Of a DNA stretch of 64,000 nt, positions 30,895 through 39,898 are shown piece after piece. A program made the translations under genes and the position numbers. Source of the stretch: Trichomonas tenax (lineage: Eukaryota; Parabasalia; Trichomonadida; Trichomonadidae); NCBI GenBank assembly GCA_023091735.1, contig JALKBU010000087.1:1-64000 (forward strand), written 5' to 3'. How positions within the stretch are numbered: position 1 is the first letter of the stretch; each line of letters starts with the position of its first letter. The notes under the pieces are model-generated. The model did no database searches. It saw only the letters and a list, made by a program, of their open reading frames with translations, and was not told where the DNA came from.

Positions 30895-32118
30895 ATGAGC
30901 ACAAATGAAAATGATGATTCGACTATTAAATATTTAGCGGATATATCAACTAGCCTCGGCATCGAGAAACTTTATAACCCCAGGATATTCACTATAGAAG
31001 GATTTCACATAAAATTACTTGCAAAATTAAAATTCGGCGTAATTAGCAACGACTATATACGACTTTTATGCATTATTACGAAAGAAGACTATATTGCACA
31101 AGAGCTTGTTGATAATGGACTCATGTATATGGTTTTTCCATTAATTTCAGGGAAAAAAGATATTGAAGAATTGAAATCATTGTTCGATATACTTTTGAAT
31201 TGCATTAATTACATCATCAAAATCGATCCTTTATGGATTGCATCATTGGATTTGTCAATATTACCAATAATTTTATATCCAGTTCCATGCATGAAATTTT
31301 TGGTTTCACTTTCAAAATATGCAAAAGACACAGTCTCTGCTATGAAAATAATCAAGTTTACGCTCTCATATAGGTTTACAAATTATGAATTTTATTATTA
31401 TTTCATGTGGATAAGTTATTACCTTATTAGCAATAATAGAAAAGATATTGATGTGTGTAGATCAATAATTGAATTCGAGGGCTCTCCATCTTTAATTCCT
31501 CGTGCAATTCAATTTATTGATCCGGATCATAGCGAAATCATTCCTCCATATTTACAGACAATAATCAGACTTCTTCAGTCAGATGTTGACCTGAGTTTGG
31601 TATCATCAATTACAATTTTTCGTCTATTTTTGGACATTTTAAGTCCAGATCATGGAAACACAATTTTAACAATACAGACAATAACAATGCTTTTCAAACG
31701 CAAGCTTACCAATCCTTCATTCATCACTGATGAAAGGCTCATTCAAGGTATTATCGATAATCTCAATCAGAGCGATTTTATGACAAAATCAAGTTGCATC
31801 AGACTTCTTTCATTGATATTACCTGATGCACCATTAGAATTTTGCTTTATGCTCATTGATGGAGCATTTGATGCAATTGCGGACTTAGTAGAGCTTAACC
31901 AGGACTCAAGCTTGCAGCCATTTCAAGTTATTGATATTTTGATTGATAGATCAAGTGAAACTGAGTATCAAGCAAAAGTGCTTGAAATATTAGAGGAAAT
32001 AGATTACAAAGACTGTTTGGAAGAACTATTGTCTTCTAATGAGGATGTTTCAAAAGAAATTTTGATTAATGTTTTTATCCAAAAATATCAGAACGCTGTT
32101 GAAGCATGGCAACAATAG
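30895..32118 (+). CDS. ARM/HEAT-like helical repeat protein
   Basis: A 407-residue protein built of paired helices, typical of ARM-type superhelices (CIITKEDYIAQELVDNGLMYMVFPLISG, LISVLPIILYPVPCMKFLVSLSKYA, TKSSCIRLLSLILPDAPLEFCFMLIDGAFDAIADLVE). Trichomonads encode many such proteins of unknown role, several importin-alpha-like. The first ATG is at 30895, but the frame is open and protein-like for 38 codons before it (QLVDEGPPKSETIKIRDEEELESRILSLI), back to a TTG at 30781 and a stop at 30757. Either the true start is a short upstream exon not found, or the original ATG has been lost. Partner and function unknown. Confidence 0.65.
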   Translation: MSTNENDDSTIKYLADISTSLGIEKLYNPRIFTIEGFHIKLLAKLKFGVISNDYIRLLCIITKEDYIAQELVDNGLMYMVFPLISGKKDIEELKSLFDILLNCINYIIKIDPLWIASLDLSILPIILYPVPCMKFLVSLSKYAKDTVSAMKIIKFTLSYRFTNYEFYYYFMWISYYLISNNRKDIDVCRSIIEFEGSPSLIPRAIQFIDPDHSEIIPPYLQTIIRLLQSDVDLSLVSSITIFRLFLDILSPDHGNTILTIQTITMLFKRKLTNPSFITDERLIQGIIDNLNQSDFMTKSSCIRLLSLILPDAPLEFCFMLIDGAFDAIADLVELNQDSSLQPFQVIDILIDRSSETEYQAKVLEILEEIDYKDCLEELLSSNEDVSKEILINVFIQKYQNAVEAWQQ

Positions 32119-32349
32119 AAAGTGGATTTTAATGAAATAACGATACTGTCTATCGTTATTATTCATTATTAATATAATTTTAAAAATATTGTTTGTATCA
32201 GGCATTTGATACTGCAAAATCAATCACAAAAAAGAAGCTTTTAAATATTTACTTGGTTCTTGTTGTTTGATTGAAATAATTTTTTGTTTTTGTCATCAAA
32301 TAGATGTATTTCAAAAATATTATTGCAACAATTATAGATTCAAAGACTT

Positions 32350-33120
32350 TTATTTGCTGCACATATTCTGAGCAGTCTCATAAAGAGACTTAGATGAGAG
32401 TTGGAATCCATTCTTAAGAATTCCTTGGAGCTTTTCCTTAACTGAAGCAGCATTGTCAGCACCAACGCCATATGGATACTTCTCTGCCTCAATGGCGGCA
32501 ATTGATGCTTCAACAATTGGCTTGAAAATAAAATCTAATTGCTCACCGGATGAAAAGAGGGCTGTTGGAATGAGTGAAAACTGTATTGAAGCAATAACGT
32601 CAGCATTATCGAGAACGTCGGAAGAAGAAGTTTCCATGAATTCATTGCTAACAATTGAAGTTGTATAGCTGAATCTCTTGAAACCATCAAAGTCTGTTGA
32701 GATGGAGAGTGAATCGCATTTGTAACAATCACCCTTCGGTGTTGACTTTGGTGTTAATATTTGAGCGACGAAGGAGAATTTCTTTGCTTCTGGTGAATAA
32801 ACGCATGAATAAAGATAAGCTGACTCATTCTTCACCCAAAACTCTTTAGCGATGAGGTCATCATATTGATTTAAGATCGAATCTGCTTGATCCTTAAGAA
32901 GTTTTGGATATGATGTTGGAATACGTTGTTTCATTCTTTCGAGATATTTTTTAATCCTTTGTGTGCCAATTGTCATCGAATTTGAGTTGAAAGAATTGCT
33001 GATGTTTTGGAAACCTTCGACATTATCTCCTGTGCAGACAGGGAGCTTTGTGTCGGAGAAGAATTTGTTTCCCTTGTTTGCGAGCTCGTAAATAGCTGCG
33101 ACAATCAATAGAGACGACAT
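32350..33120 (-). CDS. hypothetical protein, possibly secreted
   Basis: A 256-residue protein not recognised. The N-terminus MSSLLIVAAIYELA is weakly hydrophobic and might be a signal peptide. A few cysteines, including CYKC near 132-135, could form disulfides. The middle is helical and basic (TQRIKKYLERMKQRIPTSYPKLL), followed by beta-rich sequence and a helical C-terminus. No membrane anchor or catalytic motif. Next to its start, on the other strand, TTGTCAAA occurs twice (33134-33156), resembling the 3' part of the upstream motif. Confidence 0.6.
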   Translation of the reverse strand: MSSLLIVAAIYELANKGNKFFSDTKLPVCTGDNVEGFQNISNSFNSNSMTIGTQRIKKYLERMKQRIPTSYPKLLKDQADSILNQYDDLIAKEFWVKNESAYLYSCVYSPEAKKFSFVAQILTPKSTPKGDCYKCDSLSISTDFDGFKRFSYTTSIVSNEFMETSSSDVLDNADVIASIQFSLIPTALFSSGEQLDFIFKPIVEASIAAIEAEKYPYGVGADNAASVKEKLQGILKNGFQLSSKSLYETAQNMCSK

Positions 33121-34879
33121 ATTTTTTTCTGATTGTCAAAGCGTCAGATTGTCAAAATAACAAAGCACAAAAATCGACCGAAAAATACATTTCACATATG
33201 ATGATATATCAAAATAACACGAAATATATTCACTTTTCCAGAGAAATTTTATGATTCAAATGAGAGGTGGGGAACTTTATTTTAAAAATCATTAAGATTC
33301 GAAGAATATAATTATCATCATATATGGATGCAGATTATAATAAAATCAGCTTATTTTAGAAGATGATGGAAGCTCTTATCTTATCTATTGTAGGTATAAC
33401 TGCATGTTAATAATATAGATGTAGCCTATATTAAATCGCAGAATTTATAAATATATTAACAAAATCAATTATAATTAATACATTCATAAACGATGTGATT
33501 ATAGATTATTATTTTAAGAATATGAGACTCTGTTTTTGTATTTTTAAAAAAGCAATAATTTAAATTATTTAGTATTTCCATTTATTTTAATAAGAAATTG
33601 GTGCTTTTCATGTGTGCTGAGTATGTTTATAGCATTTGCTTGTCTATTTAACTTGAGGATCTCCATGCCTCCATCAGATTTCAGCGAATTTCGACATGTA
33701 AAATGACGAAAGTCACCATTTTCGACGCATATTATCTGATATTTGTCATGTAAAGTCGAAAATATGATATGTAATGTTCCCAATGAGCAAATTTTGTGTG
33801 AACTTGAGGTAGCATAATGTTAAATATGCTTGATGTAGGGACAAAGGAATGCCGTTTGACTCCTGCGCGTAGAGTATTTTATCCTTTCTATTTTTTGATT
33901 TTTCAACTGGAACTCTAGCAAAAATAAGCGAGCGAACGCTATAATAGTGAGATGCATTTGTTATAATCATCATATAGATTCATAACAGAAGCCCATTAAT
34001 AATTTGTAATGGGTTTTTGTTTGTAATCATATCATGATTAAGTAATACCTTGCTAAGATCATGAAACAGATTGCACCATTAGAATAAGCACACACAAAAA
34101 GCACGTAAATGTTTCATCAGATTCGTCCAGGAAGGGAGGTTACTCGTTAAAAATCGCAAAATTCAAAAAGGTCAACAAGAAAAAAAAGTGGAGCCCTTCT
34201 TTCAAATGACAAACGTCAAAAATTTTGACAAAAATAAAGATTCTTTATTTTTCGATGGTATATTAAATCAAGATACTGCATCAATAATTACTCCAAAATT
34301 ACAGGAAATTTGTCATTTTCCAAAAAATTTCTCCAACTTTATACGTCAAATTGTCAGAAAATTATTTATCACGAGAAACAAGATTAACTTTGGGATTATA
34401 AAATATATTAATAAATAAATTATATGCAAATGTTATATGGAATATGTAGCATCTAATTATATAGTTTATAAACTGATATTTTCATACGATAATGCTAGGA
34501 AACGACGTTTTGTGTTCCTTGTATTCTTTTTCTTTATTTTTTGCTGTATTTCAGAATCATTAAAAGATTAACAGGATTCTCTGAAACAAAGCTCCAGTTC
34601 ATCAACCAGACTGATTAGTGGATGTATTGAAGTTACCAAAACTTTCAATAATATTTATCTTCACATTTGAATTAATAAGATAATTGATTTTTTAGAGAAA
34701 AATAAATAGAGATAATGATATGTTATTATAATCCATAATATATAACAAAAATATTGGAAAATATCGAAAATCTTAGCATCAACATATCAAAAAATTAAAA
34801 TGAATATGAATTATATTCAAATGCAGATCTAAATCTCAAATAAAAAATATACATTGTAAGCATTGTTATATTTTTTTAG
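33121..34879. other. gene-poor region with orphan upstream-type motifs
   Basis: No full gene is supported. On the minus strand, TTTACATGACAAAT and TTTACATGTCGAAA occur at about 33745 and 33700, and downstream of them on that strand is only a 33-residue frame (33663-33565). On the plus strand, ACGTCAAAAATTTTGACAAAAA occurs near 34212 and TATACGTCAAATTGTCAGAAA near 34340, but the next gene starts 500 bases away. These look like upstream regions without their genes. Confidence 0.4.
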
Positions 34880-36880
34880 ATGTCGACAAAGCCTGTTATT
34901 TATGTTACATGCAAAGGCAAAAACCAAAACGCAGAGCCAATGATAATAAAGCTCTCGAGGTCACTCAAAACTATCATGGAAGATGCCGCCGCTGTCCTTT
35001 CTAGACCTCCAATTCGCTGTTTGTACGATAAAGACATGAATCTTATTACAGACATAAAGCAGATTAAACCGGGTGACTTAGTGATATGTTCCATACTTCC
35101 AGCTGATCAGCAGAAGATCGTGCAGCCGAATAAACTTAATTTTTCGGGATTAGTCAATATATCACCGAAACAGAGTAAACAAAGTGAAGCAGGGGAGAGG
35201 TCACCTTCGCCAGCGAGAAATGAAAAGTCGCAGTCAAAAATTTCGCGACTCAACTCAGATAAAGCTTTACAAGCAAATCAGAGATCGAATTCACCATCGA
35301 AACCAGAAAAATCACCAGAAAGAAAACAATTTACAGGTTCTCCATCTAAATATGAAGAACAAAATCAAGATGAACAGACAACGGCAAGGAAAGACAAGAA
35401 TAGTGTTATATCCAGCCACCAGAATTCAGCTTCAAAGTCAAACATTCCTTTACCGCCAGATAACAATTCGACTCCAAAGATTCCAGCACAAACAGAGTAT
35501 CCTGAGCACTTATCCGATATCAATATCAATTACAGAGACATAGCGGCGAATTCGAGCCAGAACGAAAATAACAATATGGAATACGATCCAAACAAATCTC
35601 CAGACAATATTTCCGTTCAATCCAAGAAGAAGGAAGCTGACGCTAGATCAATTACAGCCAAATTACGCTTAACACGCGAAATGTTGACAAACGATGCCGA
35701 AAGAATCGAAGAAACAGCAGAAGCACACATAACAAATCAACTTTGTCAATTGGTTGGTGAAATTCCCGAACACTCTCAAGATTTGGACAAAGAAGCTCTT
35801 AAGATTCTCAGAGATCACACATTCGTTACTCCTGTTCAACCACCATCATTTTCATTCATAGGAAGAATTGCCATTGTCGGTCCAAAGCAGTCCGGCAAGT
35901 CAACTTTCTTGAAGATCCTTTCAACAAAATATATTCAATTATTAAATACGATGAAACTCCAAAAGAGAACCGCAGTTTTCGTTTACGATTTCGATAACTT
36001 CAAGAAATCCACAAAGAATATTTTCGAATTCTACGGAAAATTTGTTCAATCATCGATTTTACAACTTGCTGAGCAATATCCGCTCCTCAAAATGCATCCA
36101 CAGAGAAAAGATGCCGATGATTCAACACACAGTACAGACAAAACACCAATATTAGATGAACTTATTCGTGCATTTTATCAATTCACGAGAAACGAACAAT
36201 TCAAGCCATTAAGCCATCAGAAGTTCAAATATGTTCCATTTGATTCACTTTACTCTGACATTAACGCGTTAGTTGAGAATATTCAAGAATCATTAACAAA
36301 ACCAAACGGAATTTCTGAATTTTTGACAGCAACATTCCTTCTCCCAAGCAGCTTGGCCTATATCTTCGGTTACAGCAATGTGCACTTCATTATTGATCAC
36401 TTAGAAGCTTTGGATGTTGATGTTAAACCAAGATCTCCATTTGCAACAAAAGAGAATGTTTCATTGATCAATTATCTCAATAACTTGCTTGAGGACACAT
36501 CATACTTCATCAGCTGCACAAAAGAAGACAAGTTATTCGCTATTCTCGACATTTTAGGGCTCAGAATGAGCACAGAGATCAAATTCGTCATTGGCTTAGT
36601 TTCCGACCAAAGTAAGCTCAAAGAGGTTAAACTCGAACTCGATGATGGATCGAAAGCCAATCTTCTCTTCAACTACTGTGGAGGCTGCAGTGGATATATC
36701 GCAAAATGGCAGGACTTTGTCAAGCTCTATCAGAGCTTTAAGCCAAAAAGAAAACCAACACTCGCAGAAGAAAAGAACAGACTCAAACTTAAGACAATTC
36801 TCAACGATCTCATCTCTATTCTGTTTGCTGATTGTGAGCGAACAGTTGTTAATTTTACCGTTCCTCAGGATAAGAAGTAA
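34880..36880 (+). CDS. DCX-like domain fused to P-loop NTPase
   Basis: A 666-residue protein. Residues 5-75 (VIYVTCKGKNQNAEPMIIKLSRSLKTIMEDAA, then IRCLYDKDMNLITDIKQIKPGDLVIC) follow the doublecortin pattern: a first strand, an Arg-containing loop, a helix and the closing strand after KPGD. DCX domains bind microtubules. Residues about 80-270 are a disordered Ser/Pro/Gln/Asn-rich linker. From about 325 comes a P-loop domain with Walker A GPKQSGKST (334-342) and a likely Walker B VHFIID (501-506), with Asp506. The NTPase half resembles STAND/AAA-like modules in layout but is not assigned to a family. A microtubule-associated ATPase or GTPase is inferred. The start ATG opens the DCX-like fold directly. 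Confidence 0.7.
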   Translation: MSTKPVIYVTCKGKNQNAEPMIIKLSRSLKTIMEDAAAVLSRPPIRCLYDKDMNLITDIKQIKPGDLVICSILPADQQKIVQPNKLNFSGLVNISPKQSKQSEAGERSPSPARNEKSQSKISRLNSDKALQANQRSNSPSKPEKSPERKQFTGSPSKYEEQNQDEQTTARKDKNSVISSHQNSASKSNIPLPPDNNSTPKIPAQTEYPEHLSDININYRDIAANSSQNENNNMEYDPNKSPDNISVQSKKKEADARSITAKLRLTREMLTNDAERIEETAEAHITNQLCQLVGEIPEHSQDLDKEALKILRDHTFVTPVQPPSFSFIGRIAIVGPKQSGKSTFLKILSTKYIQLLNTMKLQKRTAVFVYDFDNFKKSTKNIFEFYGKFVQSSILQLAEQYPLLKMHPQRKDADDSTHSTDKTPILDELIRAFYQFTRNEQFKPLSHQKFKYVPFDSLYSDINALVENIQESLTKPNGISEFLTATFLLPSSLAYIFGYSNVHFIIDHLEALDVDVKPRSPFATKENVSLINYLNNLLEDTSYFISCTKEDKLFAILDILGLRMSTEIKFVIGLVSDQSKLKEVKLELDDGSKANLLFNYCGGCSGYIAKWQDFVKLYQSFKPKRKPTLAEEKNRLKLKTILNDLISILFADCERTVVNFTVPQDKK

Positions 36881-37345
36881 TTTATGAATATTTAAACTAA
36901 AATTAATTGTTATTCCACAAAAAAATTATCATTCAACAATTTTAATCAAATGCTATAAATCTCATCAGCAATTGAATCTAGCCATATATTATTTGTTTCT
37001 AAAATTCGATTTTTTAAAATTTTTTAATATATTTTTGCAAGAAATCGAAAACCATTGAAAAACATTCATTAAAGATAAAATATTTTCGATTGTATAATTG
37101 CCTAAACGCTCAATTTTAATAAATATTAATATGTAATTAATTTTATAGCAGCGATTCAAAACTATTCAAGCTATAAAGCGCTTATATCTGTGCAAAGATG
37201 TTTGATATTTAATATTAAAACAACTCAAAATTTTCAGATTCAAAGAGAGTTAAGCTGTATATTATGTTTAAAATGGTAAAGCAATGCTCAAGACAATGAA
37301 AGATTTAAAATAATAAAGTTATAAAATAGGCTAATATTAGTATAT
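36881..37345. other. intergenic region, convergent gene ends
   Basis: AT-rich, nothing recognised. Confidence 0.4.
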
Positions 37346-37939
37346 TCAGCAGCAACCGCCCTTCTTACCCTCGTTGTTTGCTGGCGTCAAGTCTACAGTC
37401 GGCTGATTGGACTGATAGACCATTGTGCAGCATTTCGCCGCTTCTGTGAATAATTCGTGCACGCCATTCTTCTTGTTTGCCGATGTGATGCAGTGCATGT
37501 ACGCCTCCTGCTCGTCGACGAGTTTCTGTCCTTTTTCTCTGACTTTCAGCAGCTGTTCCGGTGTCAATGTATCGGACTTTGTGCTTACAAGGAAAATGAT
37601 GCTGTCGGGGACTTCAGACCTGACTCTTTCGACCCAACTTGGGACTGTGTCCTCGGTTGACGCGTCATAACAAACGAAAGCGATGTGTGAATCGCGATAA
37701 AACATCTGGGAGATGGCCTGGAACCTCTCCTGGCCGGCAGTGTCCCAGATTTGGAGTTCCACGCGTGTTCCGCCGGGCAAATTTATCGTAGCGTTGCAAG
37801 AAGCAGGAGCAACAGTCGGAAGTGCTTGAAGATCGAACGGATTTTCGAAATACGCGCTGACTAGACTCGTTTTGCCGACGCCGCTCGAGCCAACGAGAAT
37901 GACTTTCATCGCGTATGCGTGGGCTGAAGATTTGTACAT
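37346..37939 (-). CDS. Rab-family small GTPase
   Basis: A 197-residue membrane-traffic GTPase. Numbered from the chosen ATG: P-loop GSSGVGKTS (17-25), switch I Thr in PTVAP (41-45), switch II WDTAGQER (65-72), and a C-terminal GGCC for double geranylgeranylation. Two guanine-contact motifs are altered: NKxD reads TKSD (120-123) and ETSAK reads ITSAN (151-155), which may lower nucleotide affinity. An upstream ATG at 37966 is in frame, but the bases there read TTTTTACATGGTGA, i.e. the upstream motif, followed by GTGACAAAAATATAATG at the chosen start. An inner ATG (Met11) is also possible. The Rab subclass is not clear. Confidence 0.88.
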   Translation of the reverse strand: MYKSSAHAYAMKVILVGSSGVGKTSLVSAYFENPFDLQALPTVAPASCNATINLPGGTRVELQIWDTAGQERFQAISQMFYRDSHIAFVCYDASTEDTVPSWVERVRSEVPDSIIFLVSTKSDTLTPEQLLKVREKGQKLVDEQEAYMHCITSANKKNGVHELFTEAAKCCTMVYQSNQPTVDLTPANNEGKKGGCC

Positions 37940-37966
37940 TATATTTTTGTCACTTTTTATCACCAT

Positions 37967-38762
37967 GTAAAAACAAAGGTAGGTGGAGTTTTAGCCTTAA
38001 ATTTTTTTTAACTTCCGTAATAGTTTAGATGGAGCTGGAGAGGTCAATACCGTGCACAGCTTGTTCTTACGTACACAATATAATTTACACGAGATATAGA
38101 GTGTTCTTATTTGAATGAAAAGCAGAACATAGCCTGTTTTGTGAAACAAATTTTAATTTTGATCTCGAACTCGTTGTTTCACCATGAAACTTCAACCAAA
38201 TGGTTCCAGCAGCAAGAGAAGTACTTTAATGACGTTAACTATATATGTTATTTTTCAAAATTTCGTATCTCAAAAGTTACAGGAGCTACACGCTCATCAC
38301 TCAACAAGAATGCATAGAGCACACCATGCGTGCTCATTAAAGATTATTAGTCAAATCGCTCTTGACAATTTTGAGAAACGATTTGAATCGCGCAAATAAA
38401 GCCGACATGATCTTGCAACATGTTCGGATTTTAGTTAACCTACTATCTCGTATGACATCTACCCCAATATTTTAGTATATAGATGTCAAAATTACTCAAA
38501 TTTGAATCAAAGTTCTTCAATCTGGCGGTTATTTATGGTTAAGCTATATTGTTCGTTTGGGCATACTATATAGAGTTAATCATGAGGTTTCTGTAAGATA
38601 AACTGATTTTTTCACAATATTCTTCATTTGTGTGTAATAGTGATGTAATATAAAACTAATGTATTTTGGTTCTACTAGTAAAAGTGTTTATATTATCTTA
38701 AGCTTCAAACTACACAATTAACAATATTGAGGTAATTTTATTCATTATAGAAATAAAAAAAA
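37967..38762. other. intergenic region
   Basis: AT-rich, no gene recognised. The open frames at 38111-38399 overlap each other and have no recognisable content. Confidence 0.4.
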
Positions 38763-38816
38763 GTGTGATTCAACTGGAATCGAACCAGGTCTGCGGAAGC
38801 AATACCAATAGGCTAA
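38763..38816 (-). tRNA. tRNA-like fragment with A and B boxes
   Basis: On the minus strand TAGCCTATTGG (38815-38805) fits an A box and GGTTCGATTCC (38786-38776) is a perfect B box. A D-arm (AGC...GCT) and a T-arm (CTGG-TTCGATT-CCAG) can fold, and a run of eight T follows (38762 downward), as for RNA polymerase III termination. But the two boxes are only 29 bases apart instead of about 44, so most of the anticodon arm is missing. No 5' strand pairs with GAATCAC at the 3' side. Best seen as a deleted tRNA gene or a tRNA-derived element rather than a working tRNA. Confidence 0.4.
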
Positions 38817-38999
38817 AGGATTTAAGGTTTTGCTTTTGGATTTTTGTTATTTAATAATTTTATCAAATTAGGGAATCAAATATCCTTGATTTTGTTGAAT
38901 CACCCAAATAATAAATGTATAATATAATAATATCCATTATTTATTTTGTAAAAATATTCAATATTAACCCTAAAAACATGAAAACATTATTTTTCAAAC

Positions 39000-39185
39000 A
39001 AAATTTGCAAAATTTAGGCTATGCATGTCAAGTGAGGTGAGTTTCAACCCCCGGGTCTGGTCTTTTTGTACCAAAGGACAGATTGAAAAAAAAAAAAAAT
39101 CCGGCCTCTGGCGATGATGACACCGCAAGGCCCCAAACGGGCCTTGAGAGTTGTACAATATCTTATATGTCCTTATTTTTTTCTT
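39000..39185 (+). ncRNA. possible structured RNA gene, GC-rich island
   Basis: A compact GC-rich island in very AT-rich surroundings, ending in long T runs (39175-39190) suitable for RNA polymerase III. It contains GGTCTGGTC/GGACAGAT arms around a 13-A run, then GGCCTCTGGCGATGATGACAC and AAGGCCCCAAACGGGCCTT, which can form a GGCCC/GGGCC hairpin. The stretch GATGACAC-C-GCAAGG resembles the 3' part of U6 snRNA (GATGACACGCAA). The preceding ACAGATTGA is not the essential ACAGAGA. It may be a diverged or dead U6-like copy or another RNA. Confidence 0.3.
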
Positions 39186-39227
39186 TTTTCTCTCCCTTTC
39201 TTTTTCCTTGTCTTCTTTTCTTAATTT

Positions 39228-39533
39228 TTAAATGTTTGATAAATTCAATGGTGCCTTGCACCTGGAACTGAAGTCCTTGGCATTAAATACTTTAATATTT
39301 GTGTCAATAAATTCTATTATACTTTTTATTCCATATAATGAATTCACTATTGATTCATCAACTGTTGCATCTCTGTAAATAATAGCGTCGCCATTAATAA
39401 AAGGAACTGATGCGATTGTTGTTTTTGGATCGAATATATCGTGTTGATCAAAATATATTCTTTTCCTAGTTATTCCATCACTTATAATTTGGAATTCATT
39501 GTCGAATGTTAATTTATACTTTCCATAATACAA
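39228..39533 (-). pseudogene. short orphan reading frame, possible gene remnant
   Basis: A 101-residue frame with protein-like content (KLTFDNEFQIISDGI, FDPKTTIASVPFINGDAIIYRD) but no ATG start; a TAG lies just upstream in frame. No family is recognised. It faces away from the small frame at 39592. Probably a decayed fragment. Confidence 0.3.
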
Positions 39534-39591
39534 TGACTAACTTCTTTCACTTTGATATGAATATTAATGGACATTTTTAATAATAAATAAA

Positions 39592-39822
39592 ATGTTGTAT
39601 TATTTGAAATCTAATGATCCCAACGATTACGACACACTGAAATTGTTAGGGACTCCTATAGCAACAACGGAACAATTAATGTTTAGAATAAAAAACTTTT
39701 CAACCATTACATCATTTATTATTACAGACGAGACAGACATTATAAAGTTTAAGATCCTAAATGAAATTAGAACATTCAAATTTAAAGAAAAGACTAGTTA
39801 TGAAATTCACTATTTTTGTTAA
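39592..39822 (+). CDS. hypothetical small protein
   Basis: A 76-residue frame starting with ATG after AATAAATAAA, in the 365-base gap before the dynein gene end. Content is plausible (SNDPNDYDTLKLLGTPIATTEQLMFRIKNF) but not recognised. It ends TGTTAAATG with TAAA. It could be real or a remnant. Confidence 0.3.
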   Translation: MLYYLKSNDPNDYDTLKLLGTPIATTEQLMFRIKNFSTITSFIITDETDIIKFKILNEIRTFKFKEKTSYEIHYFC

Positions 39823-39898
39823 ATGTAGGACGTTATTTAGTGTAGATGTGGAAGATGTTTAAATAAATAAACTGTTTAAAATATAACAAATAATAAAA

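Noticed and set aside
38111..38399. Two overlapping plus-strand frames of about 70 codons
   Set aside because: No recognisable content, low complexity, and they overlap each other in different frames.
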